From: Acidobacteriaceae bacterium
GTDB lineage: Bacteria; Acidobacteriota; Terriglobia; Terriglobales; Acidobacteriaceae
NCBI GenBank assembly: GCA_003135315.1
Contig: PLBD01000152.1
Coordinates: 1 to 5,378 of the forward strand
Direction: 5' to 3'
DNA: 5,378 nt
Part shown: one piece after another, positions 1-5,378 of the stretch
Numbering within the stretch: the first letter of the stretch is position 1
Layout of the letters: each line of letters begins with the position of its first letter
Made by a program: the position numbers and the translations under genes
The notes under the pieces: model-generated
Told to the model about the DNA's origin: nothing
Database searches by the model: none
Seen by the model: the letters and a program-made list of their open reading frames with translations, nothing else

Positions 1-224
1 CGGCAGTGCTCGCAGCGATAGATCTCGGCCTTGTCGCCAAAGGCCTGCCGCACGTCGCCGCAAGTTTGCTCCAGCACGTCGACCCAGTAGGACCAGCGCT
101 TCAGGTGCCCGCCGCACAGCTTCTTTTTTTCGTCGAGCTCGTTGCAGGCCCGTTGAAAGGCCTTCTTGTACTTCACCTTGTGTTTGGGAAGCTGAGGAGC
201 TTCGCTCTGCGGTGCGTCGGACAT
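1..224 (-). CDS. Small Cys/Lys-rich hypothetical protein (3' end outside window)
   Basis: Leftward frame opening with ATG at 224-222 and still open at position 1, giving 74 codons seen. I do not recognise a named family. The visible part is polar and begins MSDAPQSEAPQLPKHKVKYK. It is rich in Lys early (residues 14-35), has an aromatic stretch WSYW at 44-47, and has four cysteines (27, 37, 55, 71) plus Cys74. The last pair forms CEHC (71-74), a C-x2-C spacing that could be half of a zinc knuckle or ribbon, with the other half perhaps beyond the window or supplied by Cys37/Cys55. No signal peptide or membrane segment is visible, so a cytoplasmic location is inferred. An AAGGGA purine stretch lies about 10 bases before the ATG. 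It follows the aldehyde dehydrogenase stop by 54 bases on the same strand, so cotranscription is plausible. The protein-like composition, good start and operon position support a real gene; function is unknown. Confidence 0.68.
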   Translation of the reverse strand, partial: MSDAPQSEAPQLPKHKVKYKKAFQRACNELDEKKKLCGGHLKRWSYWVDVLEQTCGDVRQAFGDKAEIYRCEHC

Positions 225-278
225 CTTGGCAGTATCCCTTGTTGCTGGAAATATCGCAATATCGGAGGTGCAGACCCA

Positions 279-1853
279 TCAGATTCTGGTCGAGCGGCGG
301 AACAGTCCGGCGGAGCGCAGAGCGCCTTTCAACTTCTTTGCCCAACTTCTTGCAAAGAGCACATCGATAAAGCCGTTCATCTGCTGTTGGTATTTCCTGC
401 CATATCCGAACCACCAGACTTTGCGAATCCCGGGAATCAGATCGACATCCACGTACTTCGTCTGCACCATCTCCTGCAGTCCTATCTCGCCATGGGTGCG
501 GCCGATGCCGCTCTGTTTGAAGCCACCATGCGGCGCCTCGGCGATACCGAAGCAGGAGATCATGTCATTGAGCATTACCGTTCCAGCCTTGATTCTCGCG
601 GCCATTGCCTCGCCGCGGCGACGGCTTCCAGTCCAAACGCTGGCGGCAAGACCAAACTCGCTATCGTTGGCGACGCGAATCACTTCTTCGTCGCTGTCGA
701 ACGGCGCGACCGGCAGAACTGGGCCGAAAGTTTCCTCCTGCATCAGCCGCATGTCGTTGGTCACATCGGCCAGCAAGGTAGGAGCGTAGAAGTTCGGACC
801 GAGTTCCGTGAGCCGCTTGCCGCCGGCCAACAAGCGTGCGCCGCGTTGCACGGCATCGTTTACCTGCTCCTCAACAATCTTCAACTGCCGCTCATGAATC
901 ATGGGTCCGATTTCGACCTCGGAATCGATACCGTTACCAACGCGCAGCTTGGCAATCTTTTCGCGGCACTTGGAAAGAAATGGCTCATATAGGCTGCGAT
1001 GAACGTAACAGCGTTCCAACGAGAGGCAGGTCTGACCAGCATTCATAAAGGCTGCCCAGAGAGCGCCGCTGGTAGCGACTTCCAGATCGGCATCGTCGAG
1101 CACGATCATGGGATCCTTGCCGCCCAGTTCCAGCACCACAGGTAACAGGCGGCGCGCGGCTGCTTCGCCAACGCGTTTTCCAGTGGCAACGCTTCCGGTG
1201 AAGATCAGCTTGTCAACCGGGGACTCGACCAGTGCCGCTCCGACCGGCCCTTCGCCCACCACGACCTGCATGAGATGAGGGTTCACACCGGCAGCCAGCA
1301 GCAGGCGCTCTAGTTCCAGCGCGACCAGCGGTGTACATTCCGAAGGTTTCAGCACAACCGCATTGCCCGCGACCAGCGCGCCCAGCGTCTCGATTGCAGG
1401 AATGGAAAAGGGATAGTTCCACGGCGCGACGATCCCGATCACGCCATAAGGTTCGCGCACGAGCTTGCCGCGCTTGGTTTTCATGGCAAGGTTGGCGTGC
1501 GGCAGCGGCTTATCGCGAAGGAAGCGGTGGGCATTGTGGATGCAGAACTGCGCTGCGTCGAGCACCACCAGAACTTCCGTCGCCAGCGCTTCAGCGGCTG
1601 GCTTGCCGGCCTCGCGGCAAATAAGGCGCGCCACGTCCATGCGCCGCTCGTTCAGAAGTTCCTGGAAGCGCCGGAGAACAGCGATACGAGCCCGCACAGG
1701 CGTTGCCTGCCATTGCGGCTGCGCGGACTTGGCCCGCTGGACTGCAGTTCGGACGTCGTCGGCACTGGCGCAGGCCAATTCAGCCAGAACTTCGCCGGTT
1801 GCAGGATTAGTACTGACGAGGGTTGCGCCGGCGATTTTCGCTTCGCTGGGCAT
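279..1853 (-). CDS. NAD(P)-dependent aldehyde dehydrogenase family protein
   Basis: A complete 524-residue member of the ALDH superfamily, which oxidises an aldehyde to a carboxylic acid using NAD+ or NADP+. Order of motifs: N-terminal NPATGEVL (16-23); cofactor-binding APWNYPF with Asn146 and the VLKPSE segment with Lys169; FTGSVATG turn (218-225); LELGGK with the general base Glu242; NAGQTC with the nucleophile Cys276; EETFGPV with Glu374 and Phe376; and PHGGFKQSGIGR near 441-452. All expected catalytic residues are present, so it should be active. Substrate cannot be read from sequence: the GIAEAPHGG segment recalls the subgroup of succinate-semialdehyde/diapolycopene-dialdehyde-type enzymes, but this is memory-based. 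After the core ends near 467 there is a basic, aromatic tail of about 57 residues (KVWWFGYGRKY at 478-488, then Lys/Arg-rich to the end), possibly for membrane contact or oligomerisation. ATG at 1853 is chosen because a TTG at 1895 would overlap truA. The nearest SD (GGAG at 1871-1868) is 14 bases away, so coupling to truA translation is likely. Confidence 0.95.
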   Translation of the reverse strand: MPSEAKIAGATLVSTNPATGEVLAELACASADDVRTAVQRAKSAQPQWQATPVRARIAVLRRFQELLNERRMDVARLICREAGKPAAEALATEVLVVLDAAQFCIHNAHRFLRDKPLPHANLAMKTKRGKLVREPYGVIGIVAPWNYPFSIPAIETLGALVAGNAVVLKPSECTPLVALELERLLLAAGVNPHLMQVVVGEGPVGAALVESPVDKLIFTGSVATGKRVGEAAARRLLPVVLELGGKDPMIVLDDADLEVATSGALWAAFMNAGQTCLSLERCYVHRSLYEPFLSKCREKIAKLRVGNGIDSEVEIGPMIHERQLKIVEEQVNDAVQRGARLLAGGKRLTELGPNFYAPTLLADVTNDMRLMQEETFGPVLPVAPFDSDEEVIRVANDSEFGLAASVWTGSRRRGEAMAARIKAGTVMLNDMISCFGIAEAPHGGFKQSGIGRTHGEIGLQEMVQTKYVDVDLIPGIRKVWWFGYGRKYQQQMNGFIDVLFARSWAKKLKGALRSAGLFRRSTRI

Positions 1854-1861
1854 ATTGATGA

Positions 1862-2734
1862 CTAGTACTCCACGCTGACCAGATACAGGCCGCAAGCGGC
1901 AGACGTGGGTCCGGCAGCACTGCGATTGCGGGCTTCCAGGATGGTTGGCACGTTGCTAATCCGAAGCGAACCTTTGCCCACGAGGAGAAATGTTCCCACC
2001 AGATTCCGCACCATGTGGTGCAGAAATCCGTCTCCCCGCACAGTGTAGATCAATTCCTCGCTAGTGCGGGCCCACTGCGAGGAATGAATGGTGCGGACAT
2101 TGGTCACGCTGCCAAAACGGGAAGATTCATCTGCTGCTGCTGCCCCACCCGGGCCAACTGAAGGCCAGAACGGGGCACCCACTTCTCTTGTTACGTCCGC
2201 CCGGTCTTTTTCTTCTTCCACCCCTTCCGCAATCCGCGCGTTGCGGTCGGGATCGGATGCCGCGAACGAGGTGAAGTCGTGCTTGCCGACGACCTGCTCG
2301 GACGCCCGCATCAGGGCTTCTTCATCCATGGGATAGGGGTCGTGGTAAACATATCGCGCCAGAAACGGCGGACAAACATCGGCGCGGTAGATGCGATAAC
2401 GATAGGTCTTGGCCCTTGCGGAGTGCCGCGCGTGAAAGTCATCCGGCACAACCTCGACCGAATTCACGCGAACCGACGCGGGCAGCATGTCGTTCAACGC
2501 AATCACCAGATTGCGCTCTGGGATCGGGCTCTCCAACTGGACGGAAGCCACCTGGCCCAAGGCGTGGACTCCGGCATCCGTGCGGCCCGATCCTTGCGGC
2601 AGGACGTCTTCACCCGTCAGTCTCTTCAGGCAATCGGCGAGTGTGCCCTGCACCGTTGGCAGCCCCGGCTGCACCTGCCATCCGTGGAATTCGGAGCCGT
2701 CGTATGCCAGCGTGATTTTCAGATTGCGAAGCAC
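1862..2734 (-). CDS. truA: tRNA pseudouridine(38-40) synthase TruA
   Basis: TruA converts uridines 38-40 of the tRNA anticodon arm to pseudouridine in the cytoplasm. The start chosen is GTG at 2734, giving 290 residues (MLRNLKITLAYDGSEFHGWQ). It is preceded by GAGGGA six bases upstream, and the product begins just where family members usually do. An in-frame GTG at 2776 would add 14 unfamiliar residues and lies inside a palindromic repeat. Motifs: YDGSEFHGWQ (11-20); GSGRTDAGVHA with the catalytic Asp53; KTYRYRI with the conserved active-site Tyr111; HDFTSF (152-157); and GFLHHMVRNLVG (236-247) with Arg243. Ordinary TruA is about 245-270 residues; the excess here is a polar, low-complexity insert of roughly 43 residues (about 169-211, containing an Ala/Gly run) just before the NVRTI strand, probably an exposed loop. 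The frame runs through it without interruption, so it is an insertion rather than a frameshift. It ends with TAG, 8 bases before the aldehyde dehydrogenase ATG. Confidence 0.96.
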   Translation of the reverse strand: MLRNLKITLAYDGSEFHGWQVQPGLPTVQGTLADCLKRLTGEDVLPQGSGRTDAGVHALGQVASVQLESPIPERNLVIALNDMLPASVRVNSVEVVPDDFHARHSARAKTYRYRIYRADVCPPFLARYVYHDPYPMDEEALMRASEQVVGKHDFTSFAASDPDRNARIAEGVEEEKDRADVTREVGAPFWPSVGPGGAAAADESSRFGSVTNVRTIHSSQWARTSEELIYTVRGDGFLHHMVRNLVGTFLLVGKGSLRISNVPTILEARNRSAAGPTSAACGLYLVSVEY

Positions 2735-2740
2735 ACTCGA

Positions 2741-2746
2741 TCCCTC
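2741..2746 (-). promoter_or_regulatory. Shine-Dalgarno site that sets the truA start
   Basis: On the minus strand this reads GAGGGA and sits six bases before the GTG at 2734. It is the main evidence for preferring this start over the in-frame GTG at 2776, which falls within the palindromic repeat and has only repeat sequence upstream. Confidence 0.7.
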
Positions 2747-2763
2747 AGGCTGCGTTAGCTCGC

Positions 2764-2905
2764 TTTGAAGGGGCACGCCTTCAGGCGTGCCGCAAATGTC
2801 ATAACAGAGAATCCGGCTTTAGCCGCTGAGGGAACGCGTCCCCAGGGCCTAAAGGCCAAACCGAGTCCGAATCTGACGGCACGGCTGAAGCCGTGCCCCT
2901 TCAAA
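2764..2905. repeat. 142-bp compound palindromic element (REP/BIME-like)
   Basis: The two ends are a perfect 14-bp inverted repeat (TTTGAAGGGGCACG at 2764-2777; its complement at 2892-2905). Inside are four hairpins: GGCACGCCT/AGGCGTGCC (2772-2791), CGGCT/AGCCG (2814-2825), GGCCT/AGGCC (2846-2857) and GGCACGGCT/AGCCGTGCC (2878-2897). An imperfect palindrome around ACGCGT (2826-2845) lies at the centre. The outer ends and the outer hairpins are symmetric about the same point, near 2834.5, so the element is two related arms of about 70 bp in head-to-head orientation. Stem differences between the arms are compensated (for example C-G in one stem is G-C in its partner). This resembles paired REP units (BIMEs) or a small non-autonomous palindromic element; no transposase is present. 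It lies 17 bases upstream of the truA Shine-Dalgarno site and would probably be in its 5' leader if the promoter is further upstream. Confidence 0.85.
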
Positions 2906-2964
2906 TCCGGAGATACCAACACGGTGCTCTCACTATAGCGATTCCCTACTCAAGCTTTTCGATC

Positions 2965-2991
2965 TGTTAAGCAGTGTAAAGGTATGTAAAG
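2965..2991 (+). promoter_or_regulatory. Triplicate TGTWAAG direct repeat, 10-bp period (candidate activator site)
   Basis: TGTTAAG at 2965-2971, then TGTAAAG at 2975-2981 and again at 2985-2991, each start exactly 10 bases after the last. Copies at this spacing lie on the same face of the DNA helix, as in tandem sites for OmpR/PhoB-type response regulators (whose known boxes have 10-11-bp spacing). The cluster ends 28 bases before a TATACT hexamer, so it would cover roughly -67 to -41 of a start near 3032, a usual position for an activator. The identity of any regulator is unknown. Confidence 0.4.
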
Positions 2992-2997
2992 CATCCA

Positions 2998-3025
2998 TTT
3001 GTCGCGGTGGAGCGTCAGCTATACT
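2998..3025 (+). promoter_or_regulatory. Candidate sigma-70-type promoter for the TolC-family gene
   Basis: TATACT at 3020-3025 matches the -10 consensus at five of six bases. The best -35 candidate, TTTGTC at 2998-3003 with a 16-base spacer, is poor. A good -10 with a poor -35 directly after phased repeats fits an activator-dependent promoter. The assignment is by eye only, and a start site near 3032 is inferred from spacing. Confidence 0.35.
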
Positions 3026-3148
3026 AATTTCCTGCAACGTGAGATTGAGATTAATTTCCATCCCCCTGCGACGTCAGCTTGAGACCGAATCGCCGCCAAC
3101 TGCACCGCCAACCAGGTCAGGCGACAGGAATGTGCCGCAAAGGCACGT

Positions 3149-3176
3149 AGAACTCTTGGCGTTCTTCTAGGAGAAG
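3149..3176 (+). promoter_or_regulatory. Ribosome binding site with overlapping small stems
   Basis: AGGAG at 3169-3173, nine bases before the ATG at 3183, is a strong Shine-Dalgarno site and fixes the start. It sits inside a short inverted repeat CTTCT-AGG-AGAAG (3164-3176). An alternative stem AGAAC/GTTCT (3149-3153 with 3161-3165) shares bases 3164-3165 with the first, so the two pairings exclude each other. Whether either five-bp stem forms in the cell is uncertain; the SD assignment itself is solid. Confidence 0.6.
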
Positions 3177-3182
3177 CAAAGA

Positions 3183-5378
3183 ATGTCTGTTATTAATCCG
3201 ACTTCGAATCGTGTTCCACCCCTGCCGGCTTGTTTATTCGCGCTGCTGTTGATCGGCCTGCTTGCTGTCTCGAGCTTCGCCCAGGATGCAGCGCCGCAAC
3301 AGAATACCGCGCCTGCACAGCAGAGCGCTTCTGACTCGAGCGCGGCGCCGCAACCGGCGACGGCGCAGTCGACTACAGCGGCCCGGCAGAGCGCGGCGCA
3401 GGAGTCGACGCTGACGGCGCTTCCCCAGGCCCCCGCGCCGCAGCGCAACGCGCATCCGTATTCGGAGCAGGATTACACCCGGGGACGCTGGCAGTGGCCC
3501 AATCCGTTCATCATCTATGCCCCGCGCGGAGTCGGGCCGTTGCGCGTGGCAAACTCGACCCGGGTGGATCAGATCATCCGCGACGGCAAGATGTACTTGT
3601 CAATCAATGACGCGGTGACGCTAGCCCTGGAGAACAATCTCGACATCGGCATTCAGCGCTACAACCTGTCGATTGCCGACACCGACATCCTGCGCACCTC
3701 GTCAGGCGCGGTGGCGCTAGGCGTGAATGCCGGCCTGCTGCAGGGAACGCCCGGCGGTCAAACGGGCACGACGGCGGCTGGCGGCACGGGAACCTCGACT
3801 ACCGGCGCAACCGGCGGCGGTGTGGGTGGCACGACGATAGGTGTGGGCGGAGCCGGCGCGGGCGCGGCCGGTCTGGTTACTTCGACCCAGGGCGAAGGAC
3901 CTCCGCTCGACAGCTACGATCCAGTCATCACCGGAACGGTCTCGCTGGCTCACTCGGTTACGCCGGAATCCAACACGGTTTTCACCGGCACCAACGAGCT
4001 GTACGAGAACACCACAACGGCAAACTTCACCTACACCCAGGGATTTCCTACGGGCACGCTGATGACCGTCGGCTTCGACAACACGCGCCTGTGGGAAAGC
4101 TCTCTCAACAATACGATCAACCCAACCCTGACCCCCAGCTTCACTTTCCAGGTACGCCAGCATCTGCTGCAGGGTTTCGGCTACGATCCCAACCTGCGCT
4201 ACCTGCGCATCGCGCGCAATAACAAGCTGATTACGGAAATCACGTTTCGCGACCAACTGATCACCACCGTCTCGCAGATCGAGAACATTTACTGGGACCT
4301 GGTCAATGCCTACGAGAACGTGACCGTGCAACAGCGCGCGCTTGACCTGGCCAACAAGACGCTTTCCGATAATCAAAAGCAAGTTGTGCAGGGGACTTTG
4401 GCGCCGCTCACGGTGGTGCAATCGCAAAGTGCAGTCGCCACGGCCAAGCAAAACCTGATTGCGGCCCAGGTGAATCTTCAGTTGGAACAGTTGTTGATGA
4501 AGAATGCCGTCACGCGCAATATGGCCGATCCCATCCTCGCGGTCGCGCCGGTGATTCCCACCGACACCCTCAACACCACTTCGGAATATCAGGTGGGCAC
4601 GGTGGACGACCTGATCGCGGAGGCCATGAAAGAGCGGCCGGAGATCGCGACTGCCCGTCTGACGCTGACCAACAACATCATCACCAAGAAATCGCTTCGC
4701 AATGAACTGTTGCCGACGCTCGATCTGTACGCCTTCTACGGCGCCACAGCGCTGGCCGGGCCTGCGAATTCTTTGTGCACCGACCCGACTCGCTGTTCCG
4801 TGCCTGGATTCCCACCCGGCTACGCTGGTGCCTTCAGCAACCTGTTCAACAGCAGCGCTCCGGATAAGGGCGTGGGCGTGAATCTCAGCATCCCGCTGCG
4901 AAACCGCCAGGTGCAGGCCGACCAGGTACGCAACGATCTGGAATATCGCCAGGCGCAACTCAGCCTGCTGCAAACCGAGAACACCATCCAGTTGCAGGTG
5001 CGGCAAGCGCAGTTTGCGTTGACGCAAAATTGGGTCGCGCTGCAAGCGGCGATTTCGGCCCGCGATTACGCCGCCGAAGCCCTGGACGCGGAGCAGAAGA
5101 AGCTTGTGATGGGAGCGTCCACCGGCACGCTGGTGCTACAGGCGTCGAGCAACTTGACGCAAGCCGAGTCCAACGTGCTGGCTGCCGCCACCAACTATGA
5201 AAAGTCTAAAGTGCAGCTTGATCTTTCCACCGCAGAAACGCTGAACAAGCTTGGGATTGATGTAATCGACGCGGAAGGCAGCCAGGTGAGACACGAGCCC
5301 AAGGTGACAGGCGTGGTTCCGGCGGACGCGCCTAACGCACTTACAACGCCACACCTGGTGCCGTTGGGTCCGGGAGGG
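3183..5378 (+). CDS. TolC-family outer-membrane efflux protein (3' end outside window)
   Basis: ATG at 3183 opens 732 codons without a stop up to the window edge. Such proteins form trimeric outer-membrane channels joining inner-membrane pumps to the exterior. Residues 1-33 are a signal peptide (hydrophobic core 18-29, probable cleavage after SSFA33). Residues 34-88 are an Ala/Gln/Ser/Pro-rich linker. The two-fold TolC repeat follows: first half from MYLSINDAVTLALENNLDI (137-155), with beta segments at about 247-302 and 318-330 and long helices at about 350-440; second half from VDDLIAEAMKERPEIATARL (474-493), with beta segments at about 511-571 and helices to about 690. Matching helix turns GTLAPLTVVQSQSAV (404-418) and GASTGTLVLQASSNL (644-658) confirm the repeat. 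Oddities: a Gly/Thr/Ala low-complexity insert (187-230) and a Cys pair (532, 538) in the second strand-connecting loop, possibly a disulfide. It is much longer than E. coli TolC. The Pro/Gly-rich end suggests the stop is near. No pump partner is visible; substrate unknown. Confidence 0.93.
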   Translation, partial: MSVINPTSNRVPPLPACLFALLLIGLLAVSSFAQDAAPQQNTAPAQQSASDSSAAPQPATAQSTTAARQSAAQESTLTALPQAPAPQRNAHPYSEQDYTRGRWQWPNPFIIYAPRGVGPLRVANSTRVDQIIRDGKMYLSINDAVTLALENNLDIGIQRYNLSIADTDILRTSSGAVALGVNAGLLQGTPGGQTGTTAAGGTGTSTTGATGGGVGGTTIGVGGAGAGAAGLVTSTQGEGPPLDSYDPVITGTVSLAHSVTPESNTVFTGTNELYENTTTANFTYTQGFPTGTLMTVGFDNTRLWESSLNNTINPTLTPSFTFQVRQHLLQGFGYDPNLRYLRIARNNKLITEITFRDQLITTVSQIENIYWDLVNAYENVTVQQRALDLANKTLSDNQKQVVQGTLAPLTVVQSQSAVATAKQNLIAAQVNLQLEQLLMKNAVTRNMADPILAVAPVIPTDTLNTTSEYQVGTVDDLIAEAMKERPEIATARLTLTNNIITKKSLRNELLPTLDLYAFYGATALAGPANSLCTDPTRCSVPGFPPGYAGAFSNLFNSSAPDKGVGVNLSIPLRNRQVQADQVRNDLEYRQAQLSLLQTENTIQLQVRQAQFALTQNWVALQAAISARDYAAEALDAEQKKLVMGASTGTLVLQASSNLTQAESNVLAAATNYEKSKVQLDLSTAETLNKLGIDVIDAEGSQVRHEPKVTGVVPADAPNALTTPHLVPLGPGG

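Larger units (their letters stand above)
2906..3182 (+). other. Non-coding regulatory and leader region upstream of the TolC-family gene
   Basis: I see no gene in this stretch. It is visibly more AT-rich than its surroundings between about 2930 and 3060. It contains three phased TGTWAAG repeats (2965-2991), a TATACT hexamer (3020-3025), an 8-bp direct repeat CGTCAGCT (3013-3020 and 3072-3079) of unknown meaning, a small hairpin GTGCC/GGCAC (3132-3146), and paired short stems next to the ribosome binding site (3149-3176). If transcription begins near 3032 the leader of the efflux gene is about 150 bases. I could not match the leader to a known riboswitch class. Confidence 0.5.

Noticed and set aside
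123..129. In-frame A AAA AAG slippery heptamer in the small protein, with the -1 frame open to the window edge
   Set aside because: It falls in a natural Glu-Lys-Lys-Lys run, with no upstream SD-like stimulator seen and no obvious downstream stem checked. Open alternative frames are common in GC-rich DNA, so programmed frameshifting is not supported.
250..264. Direct repeat AATATCG-C-AATATCG between the aldehyde dehydrogenase and the small protein
   Set aside because: Two 7-bp copies with no promoter-like context; most likely coincidence.
225..278. Intrinsic terminator between the aldehyde dehydrogenase and the small protein
   Set aside because: No GC-rich stem followed by a T-run on the minus strand is present in these 54 bases.
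6..992. A 328-codon open frame on the plus strand
   Set aside because: It lies opposite the aldehyde dehydrogenase and the small Cys-rich gene, which carry real motifs and start signals. The plus-strand product has no recognisable features.
1854..1895. TTG start at 1895 for the aldehyde dehydrogenase
   Set aside because: It would overlap truA by 34 bases and add 14 residues unlike family N-termini; the ATG at 1853 gives a normal beginning.
2735..2776. GTG at 2776 as the truA start
   Set aside because: It lies inside the terminal hairpin of the palindromic element, and a GTG with a well-placed GAGGGA at 2734 gives the usual TruA N-terminus.
2932..2953. Minus-strand promoter for truA (TTGAGT at 2953-2948, TATAGT at 2937-2932)
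   Set aside because: Each hexamer looks reasonable, but they are only 10 bases apart, too short for a sigma-70 promoter. The TATAGT alone could still be a -10, which would put the palindromic element in the truA leader.
3061..3182. Possible cyclic-di-GMP (GEMM) riboswitch, suggested by CCGCAAAGGCACG
   Set aside because: Only a short stretch resembles the GCAAAGCC part of GEMM; the partner segment (a CACGCACAGGGCAAACC-like motif) and the three-helix layout are not visible.
3717..5045. A 442-codon open frame on the minus strand opposite the efflux gene
   Set aside because: It is fully antisense to a well-supported TolC-family frame. Its translation shows no recognisable domain and is rich in Arg, Gln, His and Val, as expected for the complement of GC-rich coding DNA.

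Overview
The window looks like chromosomal DNA from a soil Acidobacterium (Terriglobia/Koribacter-like). This assignment is inferred from memory, not from a search. It rests on three things: the style of the long TolC-family protein, with a Gly/Thr-rich insert and an Ala/Gln-rich leader segment; an inserted segment in TruA; and nested palindromic repeats built on GGCACGGCT/AGCCGTGCC stems with CTTTAG-type inner hairpins.

Layout. The left half (1-2734) is a leftward gene string, read in transcription order: truA (tRNA pseudouridine synthase, 2734-1862), an NAD(P)-dependent aldehyde dehydrogenase (1853-279, only 8 bases after the truA stop), and the first 74 codons of a small Cys- and Lys-rich protein of unknown function (224 to beyond position 1). 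The close spacing suggests one transcript. The three products have no obvious shared pathway.

The divergent intergenic region (2735-3182, about 450 bases) has no gene. It holds a 142-bp nearly symmetric palindromic element (2764-2905) with a perfect 14-bp terminal inverted repeat and four inner hairpins. Beyond it lies a regulatory stretch: three TGTWAAG motifs at an exact 10-bp period (2965-2991), a TATACT -10-like hexamer (3020-3025), and a leader of about 150 bases with small hairpins around the Shine-Dalgarno site.

The right half (3183 to the window end) is one rightward open frame of 732 codons with no stop inside the window. It encodes a secreted outer-membrane efflux protein of the TolC family. 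Its partners (periplasmic adaptor, inner-membrane pump) would have to lie outside the window.

I found no rRNA, tRNA, CRISPR array, insertion sequence or convincing intrinsic terminator. The coding content is mostly ordinary. The most interesting signals are in the intergenic region: the palindromic element, with compensatory differences between its arms, and the 10-bp-phased direct repeats upstream of the efflux gene.
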